DNA of 62,599 bases from Leptotrichia sp. OH3620_COT-345 (GCF_003932895.1 NZ_RQYW01000013.1:1-62599); one strand, 5' to 3'; shown: positions 43,998 to 55,231, counted from the first letter of the stretch. Notes: generated by a model from the sequence alone, not told the origin. Made by a program: numbers and translations.

Positions 43998-45425
43998 TTA
44001 TTTTACTAACAAGAGATTTTCTTGCTCTTTCATCATTTTAAAAGCTTCCTTCCCATTTTTCAGAGCAAGTTCTGTAGCAAATTTTTCAGCTTCTTTTGCT
44101 GACATTTTAGATATTTTTTTATCCAGTTCAGCTTGTTCGGAAATTTTTCTATCTTCATAATTTTTAATTTTATTTAAAAACTTATTTTGTATTTCAGCAG
44201 AAGATTTATCAAGTCTGTCATTTACGTTATCTGCTACCCAGTAAAAAGAATTTTCATTATATTTTGTACTTGTGTCATGGTATGAAGTGTCGGTAGCATT
44301 TATATTTCCATAATAAGGGACATAAGGAGAAAATTTAGGTGCTGCCATGGAAAGCCACATAATTCCTCCTACTTTATCGGATAAATTCTTTTTTATTTGG
44401 AAAATGTGAGATTCCATAGTATTTATATTTCCTATCGGATATTTATATCCTTCTTTTCCTTTGTCTTCTTTAGATAATTCAGCTTTAAAGCCCATATTTT
44501 CAAAACGATTTCTGAATGTTCTCATAACATCTTGAAGTGATATTTTTTTGTTTGTTGACTGGAAAAAATCATATCTTTCATCAGTATAAGTAATTTTTGC
44601 TTCAGGATTTAGTGACAATATTCCTGAATAAGTACGTGAACGGTTTCTGTCATCAAATTCAGGGGCATAAGATTTTGCCAAATGAATTTTTCCATTTTCA
44701 GAAACATATGTTCCTGCTTTTTTCGCGATAGTTTCAATATTTTCTGATGCTATTACATTTTTCTTATCTTTTAAATCTACAGTACCTAAGTAAAATGTAT
44801 TAGGGAAAACGGAAAATTTGTCATCAGGATATTTTATTGCGACAAATTGGTGTCCTGAATAAATTTCTATATACCATACTTCATTTTTATCTGCAATTAC
44901 AAGAGTATTTCCTTCTGCAGCACCTTTTGTTTTAATAATATTACCCAAGTGCATAACTCCTTCTCTCGCAGTTTTTACATAAGGAAGGACGACAGAAGTC
45001 AATGCGGATTCTGCAAGTCCGTCTTTTACATAAGGGTCAATTTCCTGTATTTTTTTATTTGCCTTTGCTGAAACGGTAGCATCTACGATAACACCATATT
45101 CATTAAATCCTGCTTCATCAAATACTCCTTCTTTTGGAGTAACATCAGGAATGGCTGTATATTTAAAACTTTCAGAAGGAAGGATATAAGTAAATCCGTT
45201 TGTCTCATCTTTAAATACATCACCCGGTTTGTTTTTCTTTCTGTTATGAACAACAAAAGTTTTATTATGATCAGGTTCCAAATCTTCATTTCTACCAAAA
45301 ATAAAACTTCCGTCAGTTGTAAGTTTTTTACCTACTATAATTGCAGTACATGCAAAAATGTAATTTGTGATTTGAGTCATTAAAGTAAGTACTGTAAGAA
45401 ACAGAAACATTTTTTTTCTTTTCAT
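43998..45425 (-). CDS. C69-family dipeptidase/acylase, exported
   Basis: A 475-residue N-terminal nucleophile hydrolase. A signal peptide (1-25, FLTVLTLMTQITNYIFA) ends before Cys26 of CTAIIVGK, the usual catalytic N-terminal Cys. FGRNEDLEPDH (about 44-54) and the EGNTLVIADKNEVWYIE segment are also typical. Members cleave dipeptides or short amides. ATG 45425 is behind GAGGAGAAC; an upstream start would add 27 residues in a poor context. Because a lipobox-like FAC occurs at the site, lipidation instead of a free Cys cannot be excluded. Confidence 0.8.
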   Translation of the reverse strand: MKRKKMFLFLTVLTLMTQITNYIFACTAIIVGKKLTTDGSFIFGRNEDLEPDHNKTFVVHNRKKNKPGDVFKDETNGFTYILPSESFKYTAIPDVTPKEGVFDEAGFNEYGVIVDATVSAKANKKIQEIDPYVKDGLAESALTSVVLPYVKTAREGVMHLGNIIKTKGAAEGNTLVIADKNEVWYIEIYSGHQFVAIKYPDDKFSVFPNTFYLGTVDLKDKKNVIASENIETIAKKAGTYVSENGKIHLAKSYAPEFDDRNRSRTYSGILSLNPEAKITYTDERYDFFQSTNKKISLQDVMRTFRNRFENMGFKAELSKEDKGKEGYKYPIGNINTMESHIFQIKKNLSDKVGGIMWLSMAAPKFSPYVPYYGNINATDTSYHDTSTKYNENSFYWVADNVNDRLDKSSAEIQNKFLNKIKNYEDRKISEQAELDKKISKMSAKEAEKFATELALKNGKEAFKMMKEQENLLLVK

Positions 45426-45651
45426 TTTTTGTTCTCCTCTCTTAAAATAAATTATTTCACTAAAAGTATAATTTGAAAAAAATATTAGTCGGGAAATTTT
45501 TCCCATATTTTTTTGTATATTTAATATATTTAAAAATTAATAGATTTTTAATATTTTTTTCTTATTTGAAAAAATGGGATAAATATAGTAAAATAATAAT
45601 GAATTTATTTGATAGATGGAAAATAAAAAATAAGAACCGGAGAGGATTTTT

Positions 45652-46185
45652 ATGTTTAAATATAAAGTTGATATATTAATTTCAAAGGAAGAGATAGCAA
45701 AAAAAGTAAAAGATTTGGCATGTGAAATAGATAATGATTTTCAAGGAAAGGAAGTCCTTTTGATAGGTCTGCTGAGAGGTTCACTAATATTTTTAAGTGA
45801 TCTTGTAAGAGAACTTCAGACAGAAGCAACTCTTGATTTTATGGTTGTATCAAGTTATGGAAACAGTATGGAAAGTTCAAGAGATGTAAGAATAATAAAA
45901 GATTTAGAAGAAGATATAAAAGAAAGAAATGTGATTATAGTTGAAGATATAATTGATACAGGAAATACCTTGAAAAAAGTCTATGAAATGCTCATGACAA
46001 GAGAGCCTGAAACTATAAAAATATGTACTTTACTTGATAAGCCTGAAAGACGGGAAGTAGAGATAAATGTTGATTATGTCGGATTTCAGATACCGGATGA
46101 ATTTGTTGTGGGATACGGAATAGATTTTGCTCAAAAACATAGAACATTACCTTACATAGGTATTGTAAAAAAAGAGGAGGAGTAA
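45652..46185 (+). CDS. hpt: Hypoxanthine phosphoribosyltransferase
   Basis: A 177-residue purine salvage enzyme. It shows the PRPP-binding motif IIVEDIIDTGNTL (about 97-109), RGSLIF near 43 and the purine-binding VGYGIDF. It makes IMP/GMP from hypoxanthine/guanine and PRPP. A promoter with TTGAAA and TAAAAT 17 bases apart lies at 45566-45594. It forms a pair with purA, 3 bases apart. Confidence 0.9.
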   Translation: MFKYKVDILISKEEIAKKVKDLACEIDNDFQGKEVLLIGLLRGSLIFLSDLVRELQTEATLDFMVVSSYGNSMESSRDVRIIKDLEEDIKERNVIIVEDIIDTGNTLKKVYEMLMTREPETIKICTLLDKPERREVEINVDYVGFQIPDEFVVGYGIDFAQKHRTLPYIGIVKKEEE

Positions 46186-46188
46186 TAA

Positions 46189-47487
<1,299 letters not shown>

Positions 47488-47665
47488 AAAAAGTTAAATT
47501 AAAAAATAATTCAATTCAAATTTTATATGAAATCAAAAATGCCTATTTGCTGTATTGGTTTTTTATGAAGATTTTATACTCCTACTAGACTGCAAATTTT
47601 TTAGCTCTTAAAAATACTTGTTATGTTTGAAAAAAAGCTATCCAACATTGTAAATTTAGTATTTC

Positions 47666-47749
47666 TTGAACAGTATAATTTCACATTTTTTCGGAAAATT
47701 TTGAATGTCAGAGAAAATATTGAAATAAAATTAAGAATATGATTTAAAC
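47666..47749 (+). repeat. Diverged intergenic repeat, family A, copy 2
   Basis: Partner of 30903-30986: it starts TTGAACAGTATAATTTCA and ends GATTTAAAC. Many substitutions but few gaps are needed for alignment by eye. Confidence 0.45.
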
Positions 47750-47841
47750 TGTAGTTGTAATAGAAATATATAATCAAAATAGAAGCAAAATTCAACATTC
47801 AAATTATTCAATTAAAAAATATGGGAACAGGCTTAAAGAAA

Positions 47842-47943
47842 AATCAATGTTTGAGTGGAACAAGTTTGTGATTTTTTAGTGAATGAAGTATTTTCGAGTA
47901 TTAAATAATTTGAGTTGGAAACTTTTTTATAAAAAAACTGGAT
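47842..47943 (+). repeat. Intergenic repeat, family B, copy 1
   Basis: AATCAATGTTTGAGTGGAAC then GATTTTTTAGTGAATGAAG and an AATAATTTGAGTTGG block. It aligns with 62187-62287 on the same strand and with 52195-52272 on the opposite strand. Confidence 0.45.
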
Positions 47944-48003
47944 AAATCCTTAATCTTGAAATTCAAAGTAAAAATAAAATAAATTTAAGAGGGAGTGAGT
48001 TGT

Positions 48004-49437
48004 TTGGAAAAATATTCAAATCCTTTAGCAGAAAGATATTCCAGTAAGGAAATGTTGTACAATTTTTCTCCTGAAAATAAATTCAGAATATGGAGAAAGC
48101 TCTGGATTATACTTGCTGAAGCCGAGAAAGAGCTTGGCCTTGATTTTATTACTGAGGAACAAATTGAAGAGCTGAAAAAATTTAAAGATGATGTTGATTT
48201 TGAAATGGCGGCACAATTTGAAAAAAAATTAAGACACGATGTAATGTCTCATGTGCATACTTATGGGGAACAGGCAAAAAATGCCAGAAAAATAATTCAC
48301 TTAGGAGCAACAAGTGCTTATGTGGGAGATAATACAGATTTAATTCAGATAAAAGAAGGTCTTTTAATTATAAGAAAAAGATTGCTTGCATTAATTCAAA
48401 AAATGAAAGAATTTGCATTGAAATATAAATCTCTTCCGACTTTAGGATTCACCCATTTTCAACCGGCGCAGTTAACAACAGTAGGGAAGAGGGCAACTTT
48501 ATGGTTGCATTCCCTTTTAATGGATTTTGAAGAACTTGAATTTAGGATTGAAATGTTGCGTTACAGAGGTGTAAAAGGAACAACAGGAACTCAGGCAAGT
48601 TTTAAAGAACTTTTTGATGGAAATTTTAAAAAAGTCAAAAAACTTGATAGTCTTGTTACTGAAAAGGCAGGATTTAAAATAAAACAAAGCGTTTCCGGAC
48701 AGACTTATGACAGAAAAACGGATGCTCAGATATTAAATCTGCTTTCCGATATTGCACAGTCGTCTCATAAATTTAGTAATGATTTTCGATTACTTCAGCA
48801 TTTGAAAGAGTTGGAAGAACCTTTTGAAAGAAATCAGATAGGTTCAAGTGCAATGGCATATAAAAGAAATCCGATGAGAAGTGAGAGGATATCATCTCTT
48901 GCAAAATTTGTAATGTCACTTTCTATGAATGGTGCATTGGTTTATTCAACACAATGGTTTGAAAGAACTCTTGACGATTCGGCAAATAAGAGACTTTCAA
49001 TTCCTCAAGCATTTTTAGCTGTAGATGCTATCCTTATAATATGGCTTAATATAATGGATGGAGTGGTAGTTTATCCTAAAGTTATAGAATCCAATATACA
49101 AAAAGAACTTCCATTTATGGCAACTGAAAATATTATTATGGAATCTGTAAAAAAAGGTATGGACAGACAGGAGGTTCATGAAATAATAAGAGAACTTTCT
49201 ATGGAGGAAACTAAGGAAATAAAAACAAACGGAAAATCAAATAATTTAATCCAAAGAATTATAAAAGACGGCAGGCTCGGATTGAAAATTGAAGATATAG
49301 AAAATATTTTAATTTCAGAAAATTATATAGGTTTTGCAGACAAACAGACAGAGGACTTTATAAATGAAGAAATAAATCCTTTGATTGAAAAATATAAAAA
49401 TGAAATTGATAATGAAAGATTGGAATTAAAAGTTTAA
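48004..49437 (+). CDS. purB: Adenylosuccinate lyase
   Basis: A 477-residue member of the fumarase/aspartase superfamily. GSSAMAYKRNPMRSE (about 279-293) is the superfamily signature with the catalytic Ser loop, and HLGATSAYVGDN and THFQPAQLTTVGKR (about 153-166) carry active-site His residues. I chose TTG 48004 because GGGAG (47991-47995) is then 8 bases away; GTG 47995 overlaps the site. It acts twice in purine synthesis, making AICAR and AMP. Confidence 0.92.
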   Translation: MEKYSNPLAERYSSKEMLYNFSPENKFRIWRKLWIILAEAEKELGLDFITEEQIEELKKFKDDVDFEMAAQFEKKLRHDVMSHVHTYGEQAKNARKIIHLGATSAYVGDNTDLIQIKEGLLIIRKRLLALIQKMKEFALKYKSLPTLGFTHFQPAQLTTVGKRATLWLHSLLMDFEELEFRIEMLRYRGVKGTTGTQASFKELFDGNFKKVKKLDSLVTEKAGFKIKQSVSGQTYDRKTDAQILNLLSDIAQSSHKFSNDFRLLQHLKELEEPFERNQIGSSAMAYKRNPMRSERISSLAKFVMSLSMNGALVYSTQWFERTLDDSANKRLSIPQAFLAVDAILIIWLNIMDGVVVYPKVIESNIQKELPFMATENIIMESVKKGMDRQEVHEIIRELSMEETKEIKTNGKSNNLIQRIIKDGRLGLKIEDIENILISENYIGFADKQTEDFINEEINPLIEKYKNEIDNERLELKV

Positions 49438-49599
49438 AAATAAACTTTATATCTAAATTTTTTTAATATTTTTATATTATGAAAGAAACATAAAAACGGA
49501 AAGAATAGAAAAGCGGTTAAAAATTGTAAAAACTAAAAATCATTATTAGAAATTTTTAACAGAAAAAATTGGAAACTGCTTTTGAATAACAAAAAATTA

Positions 49600-49628
49600 T
49601 TGACATATATTTTAAAATAGTGTAATAT
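49600..49628 (+). promoter_or_regulatory. tRNA-Gly promoter
   Basis: TTGACA (49600-49605) and TAATAT (49623-49628) are separated by 17 bases, 20 bases upstream of the tRNA. Confidence 0.6.
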
Positions 49629-49647
49629 TTCTTTGTAGCAGAATATT

Positions 49648-49723
49648 GCGGGAATAGCTCAGTTGGTAGAGCGCAACCTTGCCAAGGTTGAGGTCGCGAG
49701 TTCGAGCCTCGTTTTCCGCTCCA
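49648..49723 (+). tRNA. tRNA-Gly (GCC)
   Basis: A 76-nt cloverleaf with encoded CCA. The acceptor stem GCGGGAA pairs with TTTCCGC (one G-U), the D arm has AGTTGGTAGAG, the anticodon loop reads CTTGCCAAG with anticodon GCC, and the T arm GCGAG-TTCGAGC-CTCGT closes properly. No sign of an integrated element next to it. Confidence 0.95.
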
Positions 49724-50078
49724 AAGATAAACGCAAAGTCATAATATAAAATAAAAAACTGTTTTGGTAAATTGTAAGTACTTTAAAACAGTTTTTTAAT
49801 TTTACATATTAAAAAATTTAGACGATTATAGAATTACTATATATTTATTGATAATTAGAAATAGAATCAATATTTTTCCAATTTTTTTCTCTGTGCTAAT
49901 AACTATAACATTTACTGATATTTTAAGATATATTATATGTTTTTACTCAACAACTGCTGAAGTATAAGAAAATATTCTGAAAAATAGTTTAAACACATCA
50001 TAATTCTTTAAAAAAGTTTCATTAAACATACACTTTATATTATTATAATAAATGTTATATTCCATTTTTCCTGAATTT
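49724..50078. other. 355-bp region after tRNA-Gly
   Basis: It holds a terminator (49756-49798) and A/T-rich DNA before the convergent end of the flavodoxin-like gene; no gene or repeat recognised. Confidence 0.5.
49756..49798 (+). terminator. Terminator after tRNA-Gly
   Basis: Arms AAAAAACTGTTTT and AAAACAGTTTTTT enclose a 17-base loop, about 30 bases after the tRNA. Confidence 0.75.
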
Positions 50079-50702
50079 CTATTTTTTGAATAATTCGTAT
50101 ATTTTTAAATTGTTTTTCTTTGCTTTTATAATCCATGAAAACGTTCCCTGTCCCCAATATAAAATTTTTAACCAATTCGGATTTATATAAATATTTTTAT
50201 CACTTTTTAAAGATAAAATGTTATGAGAGAGTATATTCAGAGCGTTTCCTAAGTTTTTGAGAGGACCGTGTCCCAGTGGAATTTTTGTAGTATATGTCAA
50301 TAATTCTCCCGCTCCTATACCTATACCTTGCCCCCATTTTGCATTGACTTTTTCACACCAGTTTCTTATTTGAGAAATTGCTATATGATTTTGCTTTCCT
50401 TCAAAAAATCCATTATTAACTATACAATAAACTTTTGTATTTGAATTTACAATCTTTTCTTTTTCAAATTCTGTAAGTAATTTTAAAAGATTAGAAGGAA
50501 TACCGTCAACATATAAAGGAAAGGAAAATATTAAAACATCACTGCTATTAATTTCGTTTTTAGTTTTATCATTTAATTTAAAAGAAATTGAATAATATTT
50601 TTTTATTTCATTTTCTTTGAGTAATGAAGAAAAATAATTTATCAACATTTCAGAATGACCTTTAATTCCTTTAGGGCTTCCGTTTATTATACTTATTTTC
50701 AT
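50079..50702 (-). CDS. Flavodoxin-fold NAD(P)H oxidoreductase
   Basis: A 207-residue FMN-dependent reductase: the N-terminal strand and phosphate loop ISIINGSPKGIKGHSE (about 3-18) and FSFPLYVDGIPS (about 60-71) fit the flavodoxin-like NADPH-dependent family. It lies 2 bases after the next upstream gene and in one unit with a TetR regulator. The substrate, a quinone, nitro compound or electrophile, is unknown. Confidence 0.72.
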   Translation of the reverse strand: MKISIINGSPKGIKGHSEMLINYFSSLLKENEIKKYYSISFKLNDKTKNEINSSDVLIFSFPLYVDGIPSNLLKLLTEFEKEKIVNSNTKVYCIVNNGFFEGKQNHIAISQIRNWCEKVNAKWGQGIGIGAGELLTYTTKIPLGHGPLKNLGNALNILSHNILSLKSDKNIYINPNWLKILYWGQGTFSWIIKAKKNNLKIYELFKK

Positions 50703-50704
50703 AT

Positions 50705-51253
50705 TTAATTCTCTCTTTCACTTTTTTCGAAAAAAGAAATATTGAAATTTTTAATGTCTAAATTAACAACATTGGCTTCTACCATTTTTTCAGCAGTTTC
50801 CTTTTCTTTTTCCGTAAGATTTTCTCCATAAAAATAAACATTTAAATTAAATTTTGTTTTATATCTTGTTGAATGATGCATTTCTCTATTTTTAAATTTA
50901 AAAAATGGAAGTAAATAGGGAATACTTCTATCTAATACGTTTTTTACAAAAGGACTGTATGAACCGTAACAGCATTTACTTATAATTGTAATCTTTTCTG
51001 CTTTCGAATATATTTTTCCTAAATTTTCATAATTATCTTTAATTTTACATTTTCCGGGAATTTTAATCCAACATTCAAAACAACCGGTACAACTTTTGAT
51101 TTTATTGTCATCATAAATTACATATATTTTTTTATTTGTTGTTATTTCAATTTCTTGACTTTCCGATACATTTATGGAGTTTCTTTTTTTTATAACATTT
51201 TCATATGTTTCTTGAAATGTTTTTTTATTCAGATCAGTTATAATTACTTCCAT
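50705..51253 (-). CDS. Flavodoxin-family protein with Cys cluster
   Basis: A 182-residue protein with the CTGCFECW...GKC motif (about 55-69) seen in multimeric flavodoxin WrbA-like or iron-sulfur flavoprotein relatives (NADPH-FMN reductase with CxxC). The region around KCCYGSYSPFVKNVLDR resembles their FMN-binding edge. The typical N-terminal GSPR loop is absent or altered (DLNKKT), so FMN binding is less certain. It is sandwiched between the TetR gene and another flavodoxin gene. Confidence 0.62.
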   Translation of the reverse strand: MEVIITDLNKKTFQETYENVIKKRNSINVSESQEIEITTNKKIYVIYDDNKIKSCTGCFECWIKIPGKCKIKDNYENLGKIYSKAEKITIISKCCYGSYSPFVKNVLDRSIPYLLPFFKFKNREMHHSTRYKTKFNLNVYFYGENLTEKEKETAEKMVEANVVNLDIKNFNISFFEKSEREN

Positions 51254-51280
51254 ATTTTCCCTCCGATTTAAATAATGACT

Positions 51281-51874
51281 TTATTTATAGTATGTTATGA
51301 AGCTTGATTTTATTATTTCTTCTATTTTTTCTTCCCAATCTTCAGGACATTCTTTATTACGCATAATTATTATTGTTGTAAGTCCTTGAACTAATGCCCA
51401 CATTGCTATGATTTTATTTTCCATAATTTTTTTTGGCATATTTATTTTTTCAAATACTTTAATCGCCTCTCTTTTTAAAATATTCAAAGCATTTTCATTC
51501 TCTTTTTCGGTAATTTCCAATGAAAAATTTATTTTTGTATTTTTTTTTGAGATTATAAAATGATAATATGCAGGATTTTTATAAAAAAACATTATGTACG
51601 TTTTACCTAATTTTACAAGCAAATCGTCATTATTTTTATATTTTTCAACCGTTATTTCTAGTTTTGCAGCTAATATGTCCCAAATATAACTGCTCATTGC
51701 TTCAAGAAGATCACTTTTCTTTTTAAAATATGTGTAAGGAGCTGCAGCACTTACTCCACATATTTCAGCAAGTTTTCTTAAAGACAGTTTTTCTTCCCCT
51801 ATGCTATTTATTGTGTTGATTCCTTCTTTAATGAGTTCATTTTTCAAATTTCCATGGTGATAATTTTTTTTCAT
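51281..51874 (-). CDS. TetR-family regulator
   Basis: A 197-residue repressor with an N-terminal helix-turn-helix (about 10-58, with KLAEICGVSAAAPYTYFKKK as recognition region) and an all-helical ligand domain like the WHG or TetR_C_33 group. It is the first gene of a unit with two flavodoxin-fold genes and probably controls them in response to a toxic small molecule. A palindrome upstream (51899-51923) may be its operator. Confidence 0.83.
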   Translation of the reverse strand: MKKNYHHGNLKNELIKEGINTINSIGEEKLSLRKLAEICGVSAAAPYTYFKKKSDLLEAMSSYIWDILAAKLEITVEKYKNNDDLLVKLGKTYIMFFYKNPAYYHFIISKKNTKINFSLEITEKENENALNILKREAIKVFEKINMPKKIMENKIIAMWALVQGLTTIIIMRNKECPEDWEEKIEEIIKSSFITYYK

Positions 51875-51898
51875 ATTAAATACTTCCTTTACATTTTG

Positions 51899-51923
51899 AT
51901 AATCTAATCACTGTTAAGATTAT
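51899..51923. promoter_or_regulatory. Candidate TetR operator
   Basis: Inverted repeat ATAATCT (51899-51905) and AGATTAT (51917-51923) with an 11-base centre, 25 bases before the TetR start. A second arm pair CACTG/CAGTG lies just upstream. Confidence 0.45.
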
Positions 51924-52469
51924 ATAATAAAATATTAGCAGTGTCAAGTTTATTTAAAAAAATAAATAAATGCCTAAAATAAGGCATTTAATAAATATAA
52001 ATATGATTTATTTAATTTTTTTTGTGAAGGTTTAATATTTTGTTATTAAAAACTGTCTCAAAAGATATTAAAATACATCAAAATCATAAATTTTGAATGT
52101 GTTTAATATTTATAAAATTCAGTAAAGTAGTAATTTTAATTTTTAAAAATATATATTATTTATGTTTTTAAGTTATTTTTGAATTTCAATATAGCTCTCA
52201 AAAAATTTTCGATTAAAAGCACTTCATTTACTGAAAAATCACGAACTTACTTCACTTAGATATTGATTTTTCTGACGTTTTTTTCTATCTTTTTTTCATT
52301 AAAATAATTTGAATATAGGCTTTTTACTTATAACCAGGCTTCTTTTATTTTACAGTTTAACTACATTTTTATTCCTTTAATTTTTTTCAACATTTAAATT
52401 TTAAATTGAAGTTTTTTCAGTGATAGTAAAATTAAATGTTAAAATATTTACAAAATGGCTGAGAGAATA
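51924..52469. other. 550-bp intergenic region with repeat B copy
   Basis: No gene is visible. It contains repeat B copy 2 on the minus strand (52195-52272) and a lone AACTGTCTCAAAA end-like motif near 52063 similar to that at 4630. It separates the TetR unit from the metH remnant. Confidence 0.5.
52195..52272 (-). repeat. Intergenic repeat, family B, copy 2
   Basis: On the minus strand it reads CAATATCTAAGTGAAGTAAG then TGATTTTTCAGTAAATGAAG, matching the family B blocks at 47842 and 62187. Confidence 0.45.
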
Positions 52470-54510
52470 CTATAGTACTTTTTGTTTTACATTTAATTTC
52501 TCAAGGATAGCTTTATCTTTAATGAGAAGCATATCTCTTCTAGATTGAAGATATTGCTTGAATTCTTCAAATTTTTCAGGGACAATCATTTTATTTAAAT
52601 TTGCAAGGGCAGTCATTGCATCTTTTGAATAAATGACGATGTTATTCTTGTATGACGGTTCTATTTTATTTACTGTAAATTTTTCAGTAAGGGCAGTTCC
52701 TCCAACAAATATAGGTATTTTAATTCCTGCCTCTCTTAAAGCTGCCACTGTATTGACCATTTCTGCCTCAGATTTTACAAGAAGTCCCAAAAGACCTAGA
52801 AAATCAGCTTTTTCATTTGTAACAGCTTCTCTTATTTTCTCAGCAGGGGTATTGATTCCTAAATCAACAACATCATATCCGTTATTTCCTATTATAATTC
52901 CTAGAAGATTTTTCCCTATATCATGTACGTCACCTTTAACAGTTGCCATTATAACTTTACCTTTAGTGGAAGATTCAGATTTTTTCATAAACTGTTCCAA
53001 ATAGGAAACTGATGCTTTCATAACTTCGACACTTTGAATGAATTCAGCTACAATTAAGCCATTATTATTGAAAAGTCTTCCCACCTCGTCCGTTCCTGTC
53101 ATTAAAGGTCCGTTTATAATATTCGGCGGAATACTGTTTTAGTAATATGTCAAGTAACTTCGTCAGTTCTTTTTTACTTCCTTCAACTACAAGATTTGCA
53201 ACTTTTTCTTCAGGAGTCATATTTCCTGTATCGTTTTTTTTCCGGAATCCTTTCTTTTCTATGTAAAATACAACAAAATCAGCTACAGTATTATCATTAG
53301 TGTTAAAAAGCAGTGCGTTTGAAAGATTTTTCTCCTCATCGGATATTTCTGTAAGAGGGATGTGTTTTTCAGTATTTATTATAGCAAAATCCAATCCTGC
53401 TTCATAAGCTTTCTGCATATAATAACTGTTTAAAACTTCACGTCCTGCAACGGGAAGTCCGAATGAGACGTTACTTACTCCGAGTACGGTTTTTACATTG
53501 AGCATTTCTTTTCTTATTTCTCTTATTGCTTCAATTGTAGCTATTGCAGAACCTATATATTTTTGATCACCTGTAGCTACAGGAAATACAAGTGTATCGA
53601 AAATTATATCTTTTTTATCAATACCATATTTTTTTGTAAGCAGTTCGTAACTTCTTTTTGCCACTCTTATTTTTTTTTAAGAGAAACTGACATTCCTTCT
53701 TCATTTGGAAGGCCTGCATTGGGATAAACTGAAATATATATGTCTGATATATCATTCAGTATTTTCAGGAACTGTATCATAAATTCAGGTCCTGTTGCAC
53801 AGTTTAAGCCTATTGAAAGAGGTTTCATATGACTTACTGCATAGTAAAAGGTATCCGCTGTCTGTCCTGCAAGAGTAGTTCCTGTACTTTCAATAGTAAA
53901 GGAAAGCATCAGAGGAACTTTATAATATTTGCCCATTGCTTTTTGAAGACCCAGATAAGCAGCTTTTAAGTTTCTAGTATCCTGTATTGTTTCAAAAGGA
54001 TGATATCGGCATTTCCTGCAAGAAGAGCTGAAATATGTGTAATAAGTATGTACAAGCTGGCTGAAAGTCACCCATCCTGTAACGTTTATGGATTTATTTG
54101 AAGGTCCTAAGGCTCCGGCTAAATTACATATAGATTTCTTTTTTCATCAGGATTTTCCGATTTGTATTTCTCAATAGCTTTATGTACAAGCTCGGCTGTG
54201 GATTTATTTCAAAAACTTTGTCTTCCAACTCATAATCTCTTAAAACTATATCCAAGGCACCGAATGTATTTGTTTCAATAATATCACTTCCGGCTTGCAG
54301 ATACATTTTATGGATATTTTTTATTATTTCAGGCTTAGTCAGTATAAGATAATCATTACAGCCTTCATATTTTTCTCCGCCAAAGTCAACAGCAGTTAGA
54401 TTTTCTTTCTAAATCATAGTACCTATAGTCTTGTCAAGAAGAATAATTTTTTTATTAGGATCTTCTTTAAGGCGAGTAAATGATTTTTTGTAATTTATAT
54501 TTTCCGACAT
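52470..54510 (-). pseudogene. metH: Methionine synthase (cobalamin type), heavily decayed
   Basis: Read across frames on the minus strand, the remnant runs from ATG 54510 through the homocysteine domain (GTMI, DIIETNTFGALDI), part of the pterin domain (DIIFDTLVFPVATGD) to the cap and B12-binding domain (MTGTDEVGRLFNN, DVHDIGKNL with its cobalt-ligand His). Lesions: TAG at 54409-54411 (a CAG codon in homologues), frameshifts near 54210, 54125, about 54025 and 54003 (these two compensate), 53680 and 53100, and loss of the zinc motif GGCCGTT with the start of the pterin domain. The last 210 codons remain open. The activation domain was probably already absent. It cannot make methionine from homocysteine. 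Confidence 0.9.
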
Positions 54511-54742
54511 TCAGTTTTCCTCCTTAAACTCTCCATAAATCGGATATTATCGGTTTATAAACATTTTTATTATTGTATCGTAAATTCAATTATATGTATA
54601 TGCAAAAGATAAGGTTTAATTATAGATAATATCTGTTTTTTTATATATTATATATATAAAAGATACATTGATAAAAAATACTGTAAATACTGAAAAAAAA
54701 TAAAAATTAAAATTTTTTAAATTTTTTCAAAGGATAAATATA

Positions 54743-54771
54743 TTGAATTTTTTTTAAATAACAGGTATACT
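54743..54771 (+). promoter_or_regulatory. Promoter of the nrd operon
   Basis: TTGAAT (54743-54748) and TATACT (54766-54771) lie 17 bases apart, about 100 bases before nrdH. The NrdR-like box lies just downstream of the expected start. Confidence 0.5.
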
Positions 54772-54801
54772 ACTACATATTATAAAGACTAAAAATAAAA
54801 A

Positions 54802-54817
54802 ATACTATATATTGTGT
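54802..54817. promoter_or_regulatory. NrdR-like box
   Basis: ATACTATATATTGTGT matches 14 of 16 positions of the NrdR palindrome (ACACTATATATAGTGT form). NrdR represses ribonucleotide reductase genes when dATP is high. NrdR usually needs two boxes one or more helical turns apart; the second is not clear. Confidence 0.55.
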
Positions 54818-54873
54818 TTTAGTGTGAAAAATTAAATTTGCCGGGACACAGTTAAAGAAAGGAATAATTAACA

Positions 54874-55113
54874 ATGAGAAAATTAATAAAATTTGAAAAA
54901 GAGGACTGTAATCCTTGTGCTATGGTATCAGATTTACTGGATAAAAGCGGAGTAGAATACGAAAAAGTAAATCCTTTTAACAACCCTGAATTAGCAATGA
55001 AATATAAAGTCAGAACAGTACCTACAACGATACTTATTAAAAATGATGAAGAAATTAAAAGGACAATTGGATTTAACCCTGAAGAATTAAAAGAAATAAT
55101 AACAATGATATAA
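54874..55113 (+). CDS. NrdH-like redoxin
   Basis: A 79-residue thioredoxin-fold protein with active site CNPC (12-15) and the cis-Pro of VRTVPTT (about 47-53). As first gene of the nrd unit it should reduce NrdE. The CNPC motif lies between that of NrdH (CVQC-type) and thioredoxin (CGPC), so either role is possible. AAAGGA precedes the ATG. Confidence 0.78.
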   Translation: MRKLIKFEKEDCNPCAMVSDLLDKSGVEYEKVNPFNNPELAMKYKVRTVPTTILIKNDEEIKRTIGFNPEELKEIITMI

Positions 55114-55138
55114 ATTAATATATATGAAAAATGAGTTC

Positions 55139-55177
55139 AAAAATGCTCCTAAATTTAAAAAGGGAGTATTTATTTTT
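55139..55177 (+). terminator. Hairpin between nrdH-like gene and nrdI
   Basis: Arms AAATGCTCC and GGGAGTATTT with a following TTTTT. It may attenuate transcription so that the redoxin gene is expressed more than the reductase. Confidence 0.5.
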
Positions 55178-55231
55178 ACGGTAAATAACGGATAAAATAA
55201 AATTATCCTTAATAAATAAGGAGTTATAACT

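Larger units (their letters stand above)
47488..48003. other. 510-bp intergenic region with repeats A and B
   Basis: No gene is visible; the short minus-strand open frame at 47601-47798 coincides with repeat DNA and is not credible. It contains repeat A copy 2 (47666-47749) and repeat B copy 1 (47842-47943) before purB. Confidence 0.5.
54511..54873. other. 360-bp region with nrd promoter and NrdR-like box
   Basis: No gene is visible. It holds the promoter at 54743-54771 and the NrdR-like box at 54802-54817, and A/T-rich DNA upstream of the decayed metH. Confidence 0.55.

Noticed and set aside
49648-49723. tRNA-Gly as attachment site of an integrated element
   Set aside because: No integrase or duplicated 3' tRNA end lies nearby; the phage cluster is 25 kb away with no matching repeat.
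54511-54600. Cobalamin riboswitch before metH
   Set aside because: The upstream region is short, A/T-rich and lacks a B12-box-like structured segment.
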